Below are positions 36,648 to 49,100 of a DNA stretch of 64,000 nt, piece after piece. The translations under genes and the position numbers were made by a program. The notes below the pieces were generated by a model. That model saw only the letters and a program-made list of their open reading frames with translations. It was not told the origin of the DNA and searched no databases. The stretch comes from Caenorhabditis elegans (Eukaryota > Nematoda > Chromadorea > Rhabditida > Rhabditidae): the NCBI RefSeq assembly GCF_000002985.6, contig NC_003280.10, positions 4,398,501-4,462,500 of the forward strand. Direction: 5' to 3'. Position 1 is the first letter of the stretch, and each line of letters starts with the position of its first letter.

Positions 36648-36878
36648 GAATAAAAGAAACAAAATTCTTGTTTTATTTGTTTTACTAATTCAACTTACAA
36701 AGGAATACGTTTCAAATGAATGCAATATTGCCTCGTAATTTTTTTCTTTTCCGCCTCTCACTATTTATCAACAGAAAACCATATTTTATCTTTCTATCTC
36801 CATTATCAATCATTATTCTGCACTTTGTGTGTTCATAAACTATTGATTAATTTAAAAGAAAAAAATTAAATTGCTAGA

Positions 36879-38437
36879 ATGGGACCACGACAAAAAGATA
36901 AGGATCAATCGAAATGCTCAATTTGCCGAGAACCTGGAGATGGGTTCCACTTTGGAGCAGAAGCTTGCAGGTACTTATTTATTTATAGGTCAGACTTTAA
37001 AACCTAGATTTCAGAGCTTGCGCAGCATTTTTCCGTCGAAGTGTGTCCCAGAGTAAAACATATTTGTGTCAAGGGAATAACGATTGCGATGTTACTGTTA
37101 GTGAGTATTTTTAAACTTCTGTAAATATTAACATTTAATTTTTAAAGTACAAAAAATAACATATTAATCAATTCCTTACACAGGCATGTTGTACCTTTGT
37201 AAAAGCAAAAGAAAATGTAACATATTTTTTGGGAAAAAAGGGACCGCCTGAAAAAAATCACGGTCGTTTTTTTGAAGTTGTTTGGACCAAACTTTGGATT
37301 AGTTTAATTATTAAAAATTTAATATAAATAAAATTCAGATATTCGATGTATGTGCCGTGCGTGCCGTTATGTCAAATGCATTGAGGTTGGAATGAATCCT
37401 GTCGGAGTTCAACAGAAACCAAGACTACCCAAAAACCGCAAAGAAGTTTCAATTGATTTACTCTCGAGCCCCCGAACGTCCAACTCATTGATGCTCGAAC
37501 TACCACTTACGGGTCAAATGCCAATTCTCTCAAAAATCCGAGCAAGTTACCAAACAATGTGCAATGCTCGGATAGCGCTTCACAAGGCTGAAGATAAAAC
37601 TGTATTTGAAAAGAGAACTCCAAAGGCAGTAAATTACAAAGAAGCGGTGAAGCAGGGTATGAAGGATGTCACGTTGGCTTCTGATTGGGTCTCATGGAGC
37701 TTTGATGAATTTTCCAACTTGCCGATTGATCAGAAGGTAGGTTTTTAGGTTTTAGCAGTTAAAGTGGATTGTTTTTTTCAGAGAATTTTGTTCCACAACT
37801 CGTACACCGCATTTTTCATTATGGAAAGTGGATTTTCGAGTCATTTGAACAATACACCGGATGCAATAACATTCCCATCTGGGGACTATATTGACACAAA
37901 TGATTTGAATTCATTTTACAATGGTACAGATTCTGATAAGCAAATTTCCAGTGAAGATATTAATAGGTGAGTAGGAAAAAACTCGATCTGGAATATGTCG
38001 TTAGAATATTCCAACTATTCCTGAAAAAATCAGTTATGTACAACAAATCTAAAAAATTTAGACTCTTCAAGCCATCCTATGAGCGCTTCAAAAAGTCAGT
38101 GATCTTGCCAATGATGACTCTTCAAATGGATATAATAGAATATCTTGCTCTCTTCACAATGTTACTTTGGGATACTGGACTTATCGAATTGAGCGATGAA
38201 TGCATTAAAATTGGCGATAAGATCAAAACTCAAGTATTGAAAGAACTCGATTTTTATATGAGGAATGTAAAAAAAGTCGAAGAGCCTCTTGTGAGAATTG
38301 GAACTCTTGTGAATATTCTACCAGATGTGCATAAAAGTGTTCGTAGGATACAGGATGATTTGGAAATGACAAAAGTTTTCAACTTGTATGCGCCGTCCGA
38401 TGAATTTTATGATCTCGTGATGGGAAATTATAATTGA
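36879..38437 (+). CDS. Nuclear hormone receptor, tandem paralogue 2
   Basis: Second receptor of the cluster, beginning 231 bp after the stop of the first. Exons: 36879-36970, 37015-37100, 37339-37736, 37782-37966, 38062-38437, giving 378 residues. Zinc fingers read CSICREPGDGFHFGAEACRA and YLCQGNNDCD to CMCRACRYVKC. The ligand-binding domain has YKEAVKQGMKDVTL, FHNSYTAFFIMESGFSSH, PSGDYIDTNDLNSFY, LPMMTLQMDIIEYLALF and LLWDTGLIE. It is closest to paralogue 3: both read VLKELDFYMRNVKKVEEPLV. All exon phases agree. The short spacing could allow an operon with receptor 1, but I see no clear trans-splice spacer, so separate promoters are equally possible. Confidence 0.93.
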
Positions 38438-40411
38438 TATCATATTTTAAGTTTTAACTAATTTTTACTCATTTTACGATAAATGTATAATATATTGACA
38501 ATCTGCTTAAAAGACGGCCTACGCCTACCTGAAGGAGTGCCTAAAGCCAAAATAGACGTGAAAATTTGTTTCAACTCACTTTAGTGTACTTTGCTTCTGA
38601 GTACAGAAAATAGATGGTAGGTAGGTAGAAGGTAGGCATATATATAGTCAGATTTTACCAATTCTCCATTGACATTGAATGTATTTAAATCGAGCTGAAA
38701 ATCGAAAATTTGAAAAAATTCTCTGAAAAAATGAGAGTATAGGGAAAGATGTTCAGTGGACCAAATAACCGCTTAAACTCGCTAAACTGAGTATCTTCAA
38801 ACTGGCGTATCTCAAAAAAAAGAAATATTTTTTATTTTTATTACATTAATTATTATTTGAATACACCAACTATTTGTTGAGTTACACAGAGTCAAAGCCA
38901 TTTTTCCAAAATTCACAAAAAATTTTGAGAACTCTTTTATTGTATCCTTTATAACTCAACATTCATTGAATTTCAAAAGATAAATTTTGTTAAATAGTAA
39001 ATGAAAAATATTTTTCCACATTTTATCAGTTTTGTTTTTTGATATTTTTATGTATTGTCAAGTTACAGACCGTTTTTCAAAAAAATCAAATTTCCGCCAT
39101 AAAACTCTTCATATACAACGTATCGGCTTGAAATTTTGAGAAATGATCATTTTTTTGAGGTCTCTACAATGTCCTAAAAAATCTTTCAAAAAACACTGTC
39201 CATCTCCAAAATCGTCCTTTGCTCCGAAAAATGAAATGGGACTTTTGCTTTTCGAAAAATGGGCCAAAAAATCAAATTGCGATTTTTGAGTCGAAAAAAA
39301 TATTTTTAGAATGCTGAGAACACGCTATTTACGAATTTCATGTTCATTTTAGGTGAATTCTTGTTTAAAATGACCTAAAAATTAAACAAAAAGAACATAA
39401 TTTTAATTCTCACGTGAAATATTTTTATTTACAATAAAACAATTGAAGCACTGAGCAAGTTACCAAAAATTTTTACGTGAGAATTAAAATTATGTTCTTT
39501 TTGTTTAATTTTTAGGTCATTTTAAAGAAGAATTCACCTAAAATGAATATGAAATTCGTAAATAGCGTGTTCTCAGCATTCTAAAAATATTTTTTTCGAC
39601 CCAAAAATCGCAATTTGATTTTTTCGCCCATTTTTCGAAAAGCAAAAGTCCCATTTCTTATTTTGGAGCAGAGGACGATTTTGGAGATGGGCAGGATTTT
39701 TTGAAAGATTTTTTAGGACATTGTAGAGACCTCAAAAAAGTGAGCATTTTTCAAAATTTCAAGTCGATACGTTATATATGAAGATTTTTATGGCGGAAAA
39801 TGGATTTTTTCAGAAAACGGTCTATAACTTGGCGGAACATGAAAATATCAAAAAACTTAAAACTGATAAAATGTGGAAAACATTTTTTCACTCACTATTT
39901 AACAAAATTTATCTTTTGAAATGCAATGAATGTTGAGTTATAAAGGGTACAACAAAAGAGTTCTCAAAATTTTCTATGAATTTTGGAAAAATGGCTTTGA
40001 CTCTGTGTAACTCAACAAAAAATTGGTGTGTTGACATACAAATTATTGAATTAAAAAGAAAAAATATTTCTGATCATTTTGTTGATTGGACATTTGTTTT
40101 CCAGATGTGTATTTTTCAAGATACGCCAGTTTGAAAATACTCAGTTTAGAGAGTTTTGGAAGTTATTTCATTTTTAGATCGAAAGCCGCCATCAACTCCA
40201 GTGCATCCTTGTCTGACACGTGTGATACTACGGCTGTACTATCCAACTGTACTATCAATTTTCCCTATGTTTTAGTTTGTAGTCAATGTGGTCTAGTTTT
40301 TCCTTGTCTCTATTTCTCTTGTCTCCACCTCTGTCTATTTCTCCATACTCTGACTTTTATCAGTTTTCTTTTTTTTCCATTTGATAAATTATTATCGATT
40401 TCTACAAAAAA
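38438..40411. other. Intergenic region between receptors 2 and 3
   Basis: A GTAGGTAGG-type patch at 38510-38640 is followed by a giant palindrome (38775-40156) that fills most of the interval. The last ~250 bp before the ATG at 40412 is pyrimidine-rich (CTTGTCTCTATTTCTC) and is probably the receptor 3 promoter and 5' UTR. Confidence 0.8.
38775..40156. repeat. ~1.4 kb near-perfect palindrome (long inverted repeat)
   Basis: The left arm (38775 to about 39428) is the reverse complement of the right arm (about 39465-40156) with scattered mismatches and small indels; the loop is only about 35-40 bp. Outer ends: AAACTCGCTAAACTGAGTAT against ATACTCAGTTTAGAGAGTTT. Inner ends: AATTCTCACGTGAAATATTT against AAATTTTTACGTGAGAATT. 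No transposase. It may be a foldback transposon or a recent inverted duplication. Confidence 0.92.
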
Positions 40412-42325
40412 ATGGGTGGACCTCGATTTAAAGACAAGGTATTTTTAAAATGTGCAATATGTCAAGAAAGTGCAGAAGGATTTCACTTTGGAGCAGAAGC
40501 TTGCAGGTAATTTTTAACAACAATCATTAATTAAAATTAAACAAAGTTGTTTCAGAGCCTGCGCCGCTTTCTTCCGTCGAACTGTTTCAAACAGGAAAAC
40601 ATATTCCTGCCAGGGAAATAATGATTGTGATGTTACAATTAGTAAGTTCATGAAGTGGCACACAGGCACGTCTTGTGCCTCTGTGCCTATTTTGCACCTG
40701 AACACCTACATGCTTACCTACCGCCTGCTTTGTGTGTTTGCTGCAATTCTTTTTTCCAAATTAATGCCTTAAATGTTCAACTAGAAATGTGAGGAAGAAT
40801 GTTCACGTTAACTTTGACAGTAGGCATGAATGTAGGCGTAGGTAACCAAATTGGAAAAAAACCAAATTTTTAAGATATCCGATGTATGTGCCGAGCATGT
40901 CGTTACATCAAATGCATCGAAGTTGGAATGAACCCTGCCGGAGTTCAACAAAGACTGCCACCATCCAAAACTTTGGTTGAAGTATCAATGGATCTTCCGA
41001 CAGTCTCTAATCCTTCTATTCTAAGTTTTCCAAGTCCTCCATCTTCTCTCATGCTACACATACCCTCATCTTATTCAAATCAAATGCCGATTCTTGACAA
41101 AATGAGAAAAAGCTACGAGACATTGTGCAATGCTCGAAAGACACTCCACAGGAAAGACGGAGCAAATATATTCCAAGATAATGTTCCTAAACCTGTAACT
41201 TATAAAAAAGCAATTGATCAAGGCATGAAAGATGTTAAATTAACTTCTGATTGGGTTTCCTGGTGCTTTGAGGATTTCAAAAATCTTTCAATTGATCAAA
41301 AAGTAGGGATCTACTTTTGAAGCTCTTTGTATATTAAATTGATTCTTCCAGAAAATCCTGTTTCACAATGCCTATACTCCATATTTCATGATGGAAGGTG
41401 GGTTCTTGAGCCATATCAGGAATACACCAGAGCATCTTGTAATGCCATCCGGGGACTATATAGATACACTGGATTTGAACTCATTCTACAATTGTTCAGA
41501 GTCGGATAGGCAAATTTCAAGTAAAGAAATTGACAGGTTATTTGTTGTATTTTTATCTATTTAATATTCACAAGGGTGTACATACTATTTTTTGATTAAT
41601 TCTATGCCAAGTTTGATTCAAACGTGCAAAGCAAGTCTAACTTTGTCCAAAACTTTTTCAAAGTCTGTCCGAAGTTTGGCCAAAGTTTTACACACTTTTC
41701 ATTATAGTATGACAGAAATTCAGTCGAGTATCGAGAAATGTTTATTTTTCTATTCGAACTTCATACGAGTATCGTAATTTCGTGAAAATTTTCAGTCGCT
41801 GCAGGTGCCAAATTAAATATGTCAACTGACGTGTTAGTGCAATTATTTAAGTTCTGTCAAATTTGGAAACTTTCCTGGTATCTGTTGACAACAGATTTCA
41901 GTCAAAAAATTTTTTTCATAACAACCAGAAAAATATTAATTTGTTTTTACAGATTATTCAAACCTTCAAACGATCGTTTCATCAAATCTGTCACACTTCC
42001 AATGATGTCTCTTCAACTCGACATTTTTGAATTTTTCGTTCTATTCACACTGCTGCTCTGGGATACTGGACTCATTGAAATTAGCGAAGAATGCATTGAA
42101 ATTGGAACTAAAGTTAAAACTCAAGTATTGAAAGAACTCGATTTTTATATGAGGAATGTGAAGAAAGTCGAAGAGCCTCTTGTCAGAACAGCCAATATTG
42201 TCAATCTTCTCCCAGCTGTTCAAAAAGGTGTCCGGAGAATTCAGGACGATTTGGAAGTGACAAAAGTTTTTGATCTCTATACGGCTTCTGATGAATTTTA
42301 TAATTTAATGAGTGGAAGGTTTTGA
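40412..42325 (+). CDS. Nuclear hormone receptor, tandem paralogue 3
   Basis: Third receptor. Exons: 40412-40506, 40556-40641, 40875-41302, 41352-41536, 41953-42325, giving 388 residues. Zinc fingers read CAICQESAEGFHFGAEACRA and YSCQGNNDCD to CMCRACRYIKC. The hinge is longest of the three, Ser/Pro-rich (LSFPSPPSSLMLHIPSS). The ligand-binding domain shows KKAIDQGMKDVKL, FHNAYTPYFMMEGGFLSH, PSGDYIDTLDLNSFY, LPMMSLQLDIFEFFVLF and LLWDTGLIE. The exon plan (95/86/428/185/373) matches its neighbours. AATAAAG follows near 42352. It is separated from its siblings by the long palindrome, which could affect its expression. Confidence 0.93.
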
Positions 42326-42764
42326 ATGCTTCATGTTTGAAAAATCATGTTAATAAAGTATTGATATAAAAACATACGCACGCCTTTTACAGATAGTTTT
42401 TAACATTTCGCAGAAAATTTTAGAAAATTTGAAAAAATAATTTATGCAGTGCCATTACATTTTGAACGTTTCTACATTTATCCGAAATTGTAGAAATGCG
42501 TTGAATTATTCAGAGGTTCTGCGAGCGTTGCAAAGTTTCTAGGATAATATGTAGAAGCTTTTGTAAGGTGTGACATAGACTATAAACTACAAATATAATG
42601 ATGAGACTTTATTGATTTTTCATAATTTTAATCATAAAAACTTTAGAAAATATCATACAAATTAAATTTTCAAAGTATGTAAAATAAAAAACAAACAACT
42701 ATCCGAAAATCAAGAATTTCATTTTTATATAGGAAATACTGAAAGTGAGCAAAATATATGAAAG
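42326..42764. other. Convergent region between receptor 3 and the channel-tail module
   Basis: AT-rich sequence between convergent stop codons. A possible receptor polyadenylation signal is near 42352, and TTTATT motifs (AATAAA on the minus strand) near 42610-42700 could serve the minus-strand gene. No coding signal. Confidence 0.6.
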
Positions 42765-44611
42765 TTACAAGGTATTATTTTTCTGTGCAGCCGCTAGGAT
42801 ACTCGTCGCAGCTCGCAGACGTGCCACGTTTTTCACAACTCGGATCCACGACTTTTTGGCACGAGTTCTTTTCGTCGATTCCGCGTATTCGCTGAGCACT
42901 TGTTCGCGGTTCAGGAACTGAAAGAAATTAGTAGAATAAGTTTCAACCAATCAGCATTGCTAGCCACACCCCTTTGCAAATTGCTGATTGGTTGGTACTT
43001 GAATTTTAGCAGCAATTCAATATGTAGCCAGCTTTGAAGCTGACTTTTTGGAAAGTTGTAGATGTTTCAAAAATGCTCTACCAATTTTCTTCAGATAACT
43101 TACACTTTGATTAAATCTCCAATAATATTGAATAAACAACCGATTGATCAATTTATTTCCGTTTGCTTTCAAAAGTTGCTTTTGTTTTGTGGTCATTTGT
43201 TTGTAAGGTAACGCAGCTTCAACTAGAGAGATGACTCGATGAAAAACTGGAACTGTCTTCCAGCAACTGAAATGACGAGTCACACGATACACCTGGAAAT
43301 TTATGAATTTAGGTCGATGCCTATTTTGTGCCTGCCTGCCAAAATGCCTGCGTTTGTCTCTCTGAGTTTTGGGAAATTAAACAAGTCAGATGTATGTCGC
43401 CTTGAAGGCCGACAGGCATTTTTAGATTTTTGAACAAAGTTGTGGAATTACAAATTTTTTGGTCATTATTCACTATTTGAGAAAGTAAGAGCAATTTCGT
43501 ATACAGTTAAATAAGAATTTAAGTACAAAACTCGTCTTAAAATATTTTTGGTCGGCTTCTAAAATTTCAAAAAAAAAATCCAAACATTACCCTAATAATA
43601 TCAACTCTCTGAATCTTGCCACACCGGCTCTTCCCAACTCTATATGCACCACGAAGAACTCCTCTACACGTGAGAGGAGTGACCCGATAGAAATCATCTT
43701 TCCAATTGTCTGTTGCATAGTAATGTGTAGTTGACATTGTCTGTTTCCAGTGAATATGATCTGCATCTTCTTCTATCATTTGCATTGTGACCAGATTCGA
43801 ATCGCAAACGAAACATGATGTGTCCGCTACTTCCGTTGGGGCGACCTAAATTTAGAAGCTTGTTTTCGAAATTTGAAAAATCAGATTACCGTCGCAATAA
43901 ACTTTTTCGGGCACTGAACAGCGTGCAGAATCGTGTGAGGACCATCCAACGGATGCTCATCATCATTACTATACACTGGGACCTCTAGGCCATCTGAAAA
44001 AATTTCACAATTTTAGGTTTTTTTCAATTTGCACATTTTTTGCACATTTTTTGCACATTTTTTGCACATTTTTTGCACATTTTTTGCACATTTTTTGCAC
44101 ATTTTTTGCACATTTTTGCACATTTTTTGCACATTTTTTGCACATTTTTTGCACATTTTTTGCACATTTTTTGCACATTTTTTGCACATTTTTGCACATT
44201 TTTTGCACATTTTTTGCACATTTTTTGCACATTTTCTGCACATTTTTTGCACATTTTTGGCACGTTATTGGCACAGGCTAACATTCTGGCAGTTTTATGC
44301 AAATGATAATTTTTGAAAAATAAAATTTTCAGTTTTTTTCCCTGAAATATTATATCTAAAAAGTCTGCCAGAAGCCTACACATTAAGCTTTTGGAGCAAC
44401 TTTTACAGCTTGAATCTAAAAAATTCGCCTGCCAGCCGTCCTGAGATTACCTTTTCCGGGATGAGTGGTGACTTCCATTTTCAATCTTCTCAACAAATTC
44501 TGAGGATCCGTATTATTTTGATTCTCCTCACTATCCGAAAGATCTTCCTCCGATTCACTTTCATTTCCATTTTCATCAATGATAACTGCGAACAAGTCGT
44601 CTTCCACGAAT
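42765..44611 (-). CDS. Second channel-tail module: alternative 3' end of the K+ channel gene or a separate gene
   Basis: Five exons in transcript order: 44451-44611, 43890-43993, 43591-43845, 43104-43292, 42765-42917, stop TAA at 42765-42767. They join in one frame. The first exon has no ATG start; its acceptor needs a two-base overhang. The exon at 46994-47109 of the upstream channel gene supplies exactly that phase, giving a 1401-residue alternative product. The module is paralogous to the channel tail: VYRVTRHFSCWKTVPVFHRV here against VYKVIRFYSFWKTCTSFHRI there, then RLFIQYYWRFN against RLFVQYLWRN, and a preceding W(K/R)-x-T-S/T-Y-YAT/FYS segment. Its function is unknown. A separate promoter and first exon cannot be excluded, but I see no coding exon between 44612 and 46140. 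Confidence 0.7.
44029..44265. repeat. 11 bp satellite (CATTTTTTGCA)n, about 20 copies
   Basis: Nearly identical CATTTTTTGCA units in tandem, with two 10 bp copies lacking one T and a slightly diverged right end (TTTCTGCA, TTTGGCA). It lies in the intron 43994-44450. It produces long false Cys/Lys- or His/Phe-rich ORFs in several frames. Confidence 0.95.
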
Positions 44612-45534
44612 CTGTTTTTTAATATAATATAATTTTTCCGTCAAAATCATCCCCAGAACGTTCTCAAACTGTAGAAGTATTCACTTCAAACCACATAAAA
44701 CAGGAACACAATTTTAAATTTTTTAGATTTTTGGAGCCTCTGAAGAAAAATTGTCAGAAAAATCAAAACAATTGAAAAAAAAGTTCGTTGATTTATAAAA
44801 AAACATAAACAAATATTTCGTGTGTGTGTGTTGAACATGTTTGATAAGCGAAAGAAGGACGATTCGGAGAGAATGTGCATAGTAGAAAGACGATTGAGAG
44901 AGAAGGAAAAGAAATTAGAGATTTTTTTGGATTTTGGATTCTGAAAAGATTAGAGCTTGAGTTTGAACCAAAAACCTTGCACACAGGTATAAAAACGCCT
45001 ACCTGCGTACCTACAGAAATACTAATAAAAAACAAGAGGCTCAAAATACAAAAAACTCAAAAATCTACAATTTTTTACAAAAAAATCCCACCTCTTGGTA
45101 GGCACGGAAAAATCCAAGCCGCATATTCCCTAATCCAAAACCCAAAAAAAAATTCCTACGAAAAACCAAAAATTTCAGAATGCCGACAAAAAAGACACTA
45201 GGTGGACATTTGAGAGAAGTAAGCGACAGTGGAGCGACGTTTTGAGGAAAACCCGCATCGAAAAAAGAGAATATACGCATTTTTTTTGAAAAATTCAAGA
45301 GAAAATTAGAAAGATAAAAAGAAGAAGAAGTACATATAAAATTCGGAAAAAAAACGTTTTTGAACAAGATTAGGCACATTTTGGAACGATAAGGACAATA
45401 ATGGTCAAGGTGGATTGGGCAGTAGGGCAAGTTTTTTGATCTACAATTAATATTGAAATGTAGAAAAGGGTATGTTCCATCTGAAAATACTATTTAATTT
45501 TGTTGAAAAGCTTGAAAAAATTCTGAAATCAGGG

Positions 45535-45950
45535 GTGGGCGGCAATTTTTTTTTTGTCGGCAAGTTCGGCAAATCGGCGAATTGCCGTTTTGTCAATTTG
45601 CCGGAAATTTTCATTTTCGGCAAATAGCCGATTTGCCGATTTGTCGGATATGTTAAATTCCGGCAGTTTTTATGTTCAATTCTGGCAGTTACCAAATTTT
45701 TTTTACAAGACGTATGCTAACTTTTCAAAATAGATGTAGGAACATTCATAGAATACATACGATTTTGCCGGTTGAAATTGAAATTATGCAACTTCTAAAA
45801 AACTGTGCAACACCACAATTTGCCGAAAATTTTTTGGCAAATTCGGCTTATCGGCAATTTGCCGGTTTGCCAATTTGCCGAAATTTTTCAATTCCGGTAG
45901 TTTGTCAATTTGCCGATTTGCCGGAAAATCTTGTTTGCCACCCACCCCTG
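45535..45950. repeat. GGCAAATCGGC-type repeat
   Basis: Two blocks (about 45535-45690 and 45820-45950) of TTTGCCGATTTGCCGG and GGCAATTTGCCGG variants lie between the two tail modules. Same family as 24820-25290 and 31970-32290. The rest of 44612-46140 is AT-rich and noncoding. Confidence 0.8.
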
Positions 45951-46140
45951 CCTCAAATAGTGCCTGAAAGTTTTTCGGCAATATATTTTTCCAGCTTTTT
46001 AACAAAAATAAATAATATTTTCCGAAGAAACAAATATTTTTTCCAGCATTTCTATACTAGTTTTAAATTCAAAATGTTGTATTATCAAAAGAGCAATCCC
46101 TACTTCCAAATCCACCTTGTAGGACAGATACACATAAAAA

Positions 46141-49100
46141 CTACATCTTCTGGAACCTTTTCCGTGCTGCTGGATCAGTAACAAATCGGAGCAATCGCTG
46201 ACGTCTCGGATCGAACTCCTTCTGAACTCGCGCTTTTTCCACAGCTTTCGCATTTCTCCACAAGTACTGTACAAAGAGACGCTTCTTGAATGTAGTACCA
46301 CCTGACGATGTAGATGGTTCATCAACTACTTTATCAATCATCGTGACTATTCGATGAAATGATGTACACGTCTTCCAGAATGAATAGAATCGAATCACTT
46401 TGTACACATTGTTCAGCGGTACTTTATTCGCATCATGATGTGTCCTTGATGTTGGTGCTGTATGAGTTGTTTGATGGGTTCCACCAGATATCGAAGATCT
46501 AAAAATGGAGCATTAAAAATTCATAGATTCAGTGTGGTGGAGGGGACAAGGACAAAAAGGGAAAGAAAGAATAGAAAAAAGAATAAGTCATTCTAAAAGT
46601 TCAGGGATTAGAATTTCACAGTCAGAGCAAATATCAAAATATTTGCTCTGAAACATGTAAAATTAGAGGGGGTTAGTCTAATTTTTCAGACTTTTCAAAA
46701 TTTCCAGGCAAACTGTTGGTAAATTCCCAAATTTCCCAAAAAGTAATTTACATTTTTGTACTCATAAAAAGTGTTAAAACGGTATTAAAAATTAAATAAA
46801 AATATTGGAAATAAATTTTTTTGAAATTATTTTTTTGGTAATTAAGACAGTTGAAAACTGAGCATTCATCACCTTTTTTGACTGAAAATAAGAAATTTTC
46901 AAAAATTTTCTGAAACGTCGTACTATGATATTCGTACGTATTTGAACTAAGAAATCAATTTCCTCTTTGAAAGCAACTTTTAAAAAATCATACCTCGGCG
47001 TGTTAGACATGCTATGGTGCTGGGGATGAATTTGAGCATGACTTGACGCTGAAAGTGACTGTTGATGGGACAATGAAGCTGACATTGATGTTGTTGGTTG
47101 ATGGGGCATCTGGAAAATTTTGTTATTAAGAGTTGCAAAGGTGAAAATTATAGTTCGGCAGATGGAAATTTGTTTAAAATTAAAAATGTTATAGTAATTT
47201 CTTTGGGAATACCGTAGCGTTTCTGTAGTATTTTTTAGAAATTTTCAAAAAATGTTTCAACAAATTTAGAGTTATTAATATTTTTTCCAAAACTTAATTT
47301 TTCGAAAATAATTAAAACTACATATTTTGGGATATTTAAGCATTATGATTCCATTTTTAGAAAATTTATTGAATTTTTTCAAGACCTTTTCTAGATTTTT
47401 TCTAGGGACTTGCGTTTTGATACAAATTTTTGAACTTTTCATCATTAGAAAACTCCACCCGGCACTTTAGTACTCACCTGCGTCGCCAACTTCGCCGTAA
47501 TCACCTTCCCCTTCGCAGTGATACAATTAACCCGATGAAACTGCCGTAGATCATCAGAATAAAAGTATTTGGTAGGTCGAGATGTATGTCTCCACCATTG
47601 ATCATCTCCAAGTATATCACCCATTCGAACCCGTTCTCCGTCGACAACGAAGCAATAGTTATCCTCGACCATAATCGGTGGTATCGCATTTGTGAGCATA
47701 CTCGATGGAGCAGCCATCAGATTTGCAAGAGCTGCTTCCGTTTGTACTGTGTCATGATGGACGGAATGAACAGGCATACTTTGATGGAATATTACTGGTT
47801 CGTCTTTTGATAGGAGGGCTTCTGGTGTTAGACCTGGAAAAATCGAAAAATTCAATGAAATTTTGATTTTTCGGTATTTTTTTAAATTCTGGTTGAAACT
47901 TTTTTTTTGGAAAAAAATCATTAACCGAATTTTTCTTAATTTGCCGAAAAAAACTTGAAAAAACCGCAGAATTCTATACATTCAAATTTAAAAAAAAAAC
48001 TCACCAGAGTCCACCAGTTCAAAGGCGCCAAGATCAATTTCAGTTTGAGGTGGAGGTCGTTTCTCTTCTTCCACAAAAACGGCCATCGGCTCTTCATCGG
48101 ATTCGGAAGTTTGTGGATCGAAAGACGGACTGAAGTGTAGTTATTTAGATTTTTTAAAAACAAATTGCTTCAAAAAATAATCCGAAAAATTGGAGTAAAT
48201 CGTTTAAATTACCATATTTACCTAAAATTGCTTGCTTTTCAGTCGAAGTTATAGCTATTTATACGGAGAATATAATTCCAAATAAAAAAATAAAACTTCA
48301 GAATTTTTTTCTTAATTTTTTTGAACGTAAGAAAATTGTCCGCAAAAAATATTTTATTCTTTTGAATTTTTGAAAAATTTCTTTAAATTAGAAATTTCAG
48401 TCAGAGCTCTGAACAGAGGTACGCTTATACAATTTTTCAAAAAAAAAGTGTTAAAAAAACGGTAACTGAATTAATATAAGTGCAAAAAAAATAGTGACAT
48501 GCGTTTAATTCTATGGTAAAAAATCATTCAATCATTCAAAAATCCCCTTCCTACCTGGGAAGCTTGCTCTCGTGTACCTCCTCGGGAATAATCTCAGGCG
48601 GTTCATACTTCTTCCCGCTCACCGAGCACTGAGAGAACAACGAAGGCCTCGGCTGATAGTAGACACGTGGTGCCGAATGAAGTTGTCGACGTGGTGATGA
48701 GATAACAGAAGATGTGAACATTTCAGGACATTCATAGTCCGATAACAGAATATGCGGTATGCATTCTCTGAACGTATTGGTGAGAGAAAAAATAAAATAT
48801 TATTGGATGCAAAATTGGATGCAGATGCAAAAAAACTTGCAAAAAATTGGGGGGGGGGGGGGGGGGGGGTAAGTTTATGAATGTGAGGGATAACAAAAAT
48901 AGATGCAAAAAATATTTTTAAATTGGTTTCTAATGAATTTTGGTGTTTTAAGTCGTTTTAAAACTATCAAGTTTTAAGTAACAAGGTTATAAATGCTTCC
49001 TGCATTTTCATACCTGTCATCGTCCTCGTCGCAATCTTCCTCCTCCTCAATCTCCTCGTCGATATCTTCTGGAGTGTACTGGAATTCACGAGATGCTTCT

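Noticed and set aside
36648..36878. Operon between nuclear receptors 1 and 2
   Set aside because: The 231 bp gap is slightly long for a C. elegans operon and I see no clear spacer with a U-rich element and SL2-type acceptor; tandem duplication explains the spacing.
44024..44383. Long Cys/Lys-rich and His/Phe-rich open frames on both strands
   Set aside because: They are translations of the 11 bp satellite; every frame is open because the unit has no stop codon. No splice or start context.
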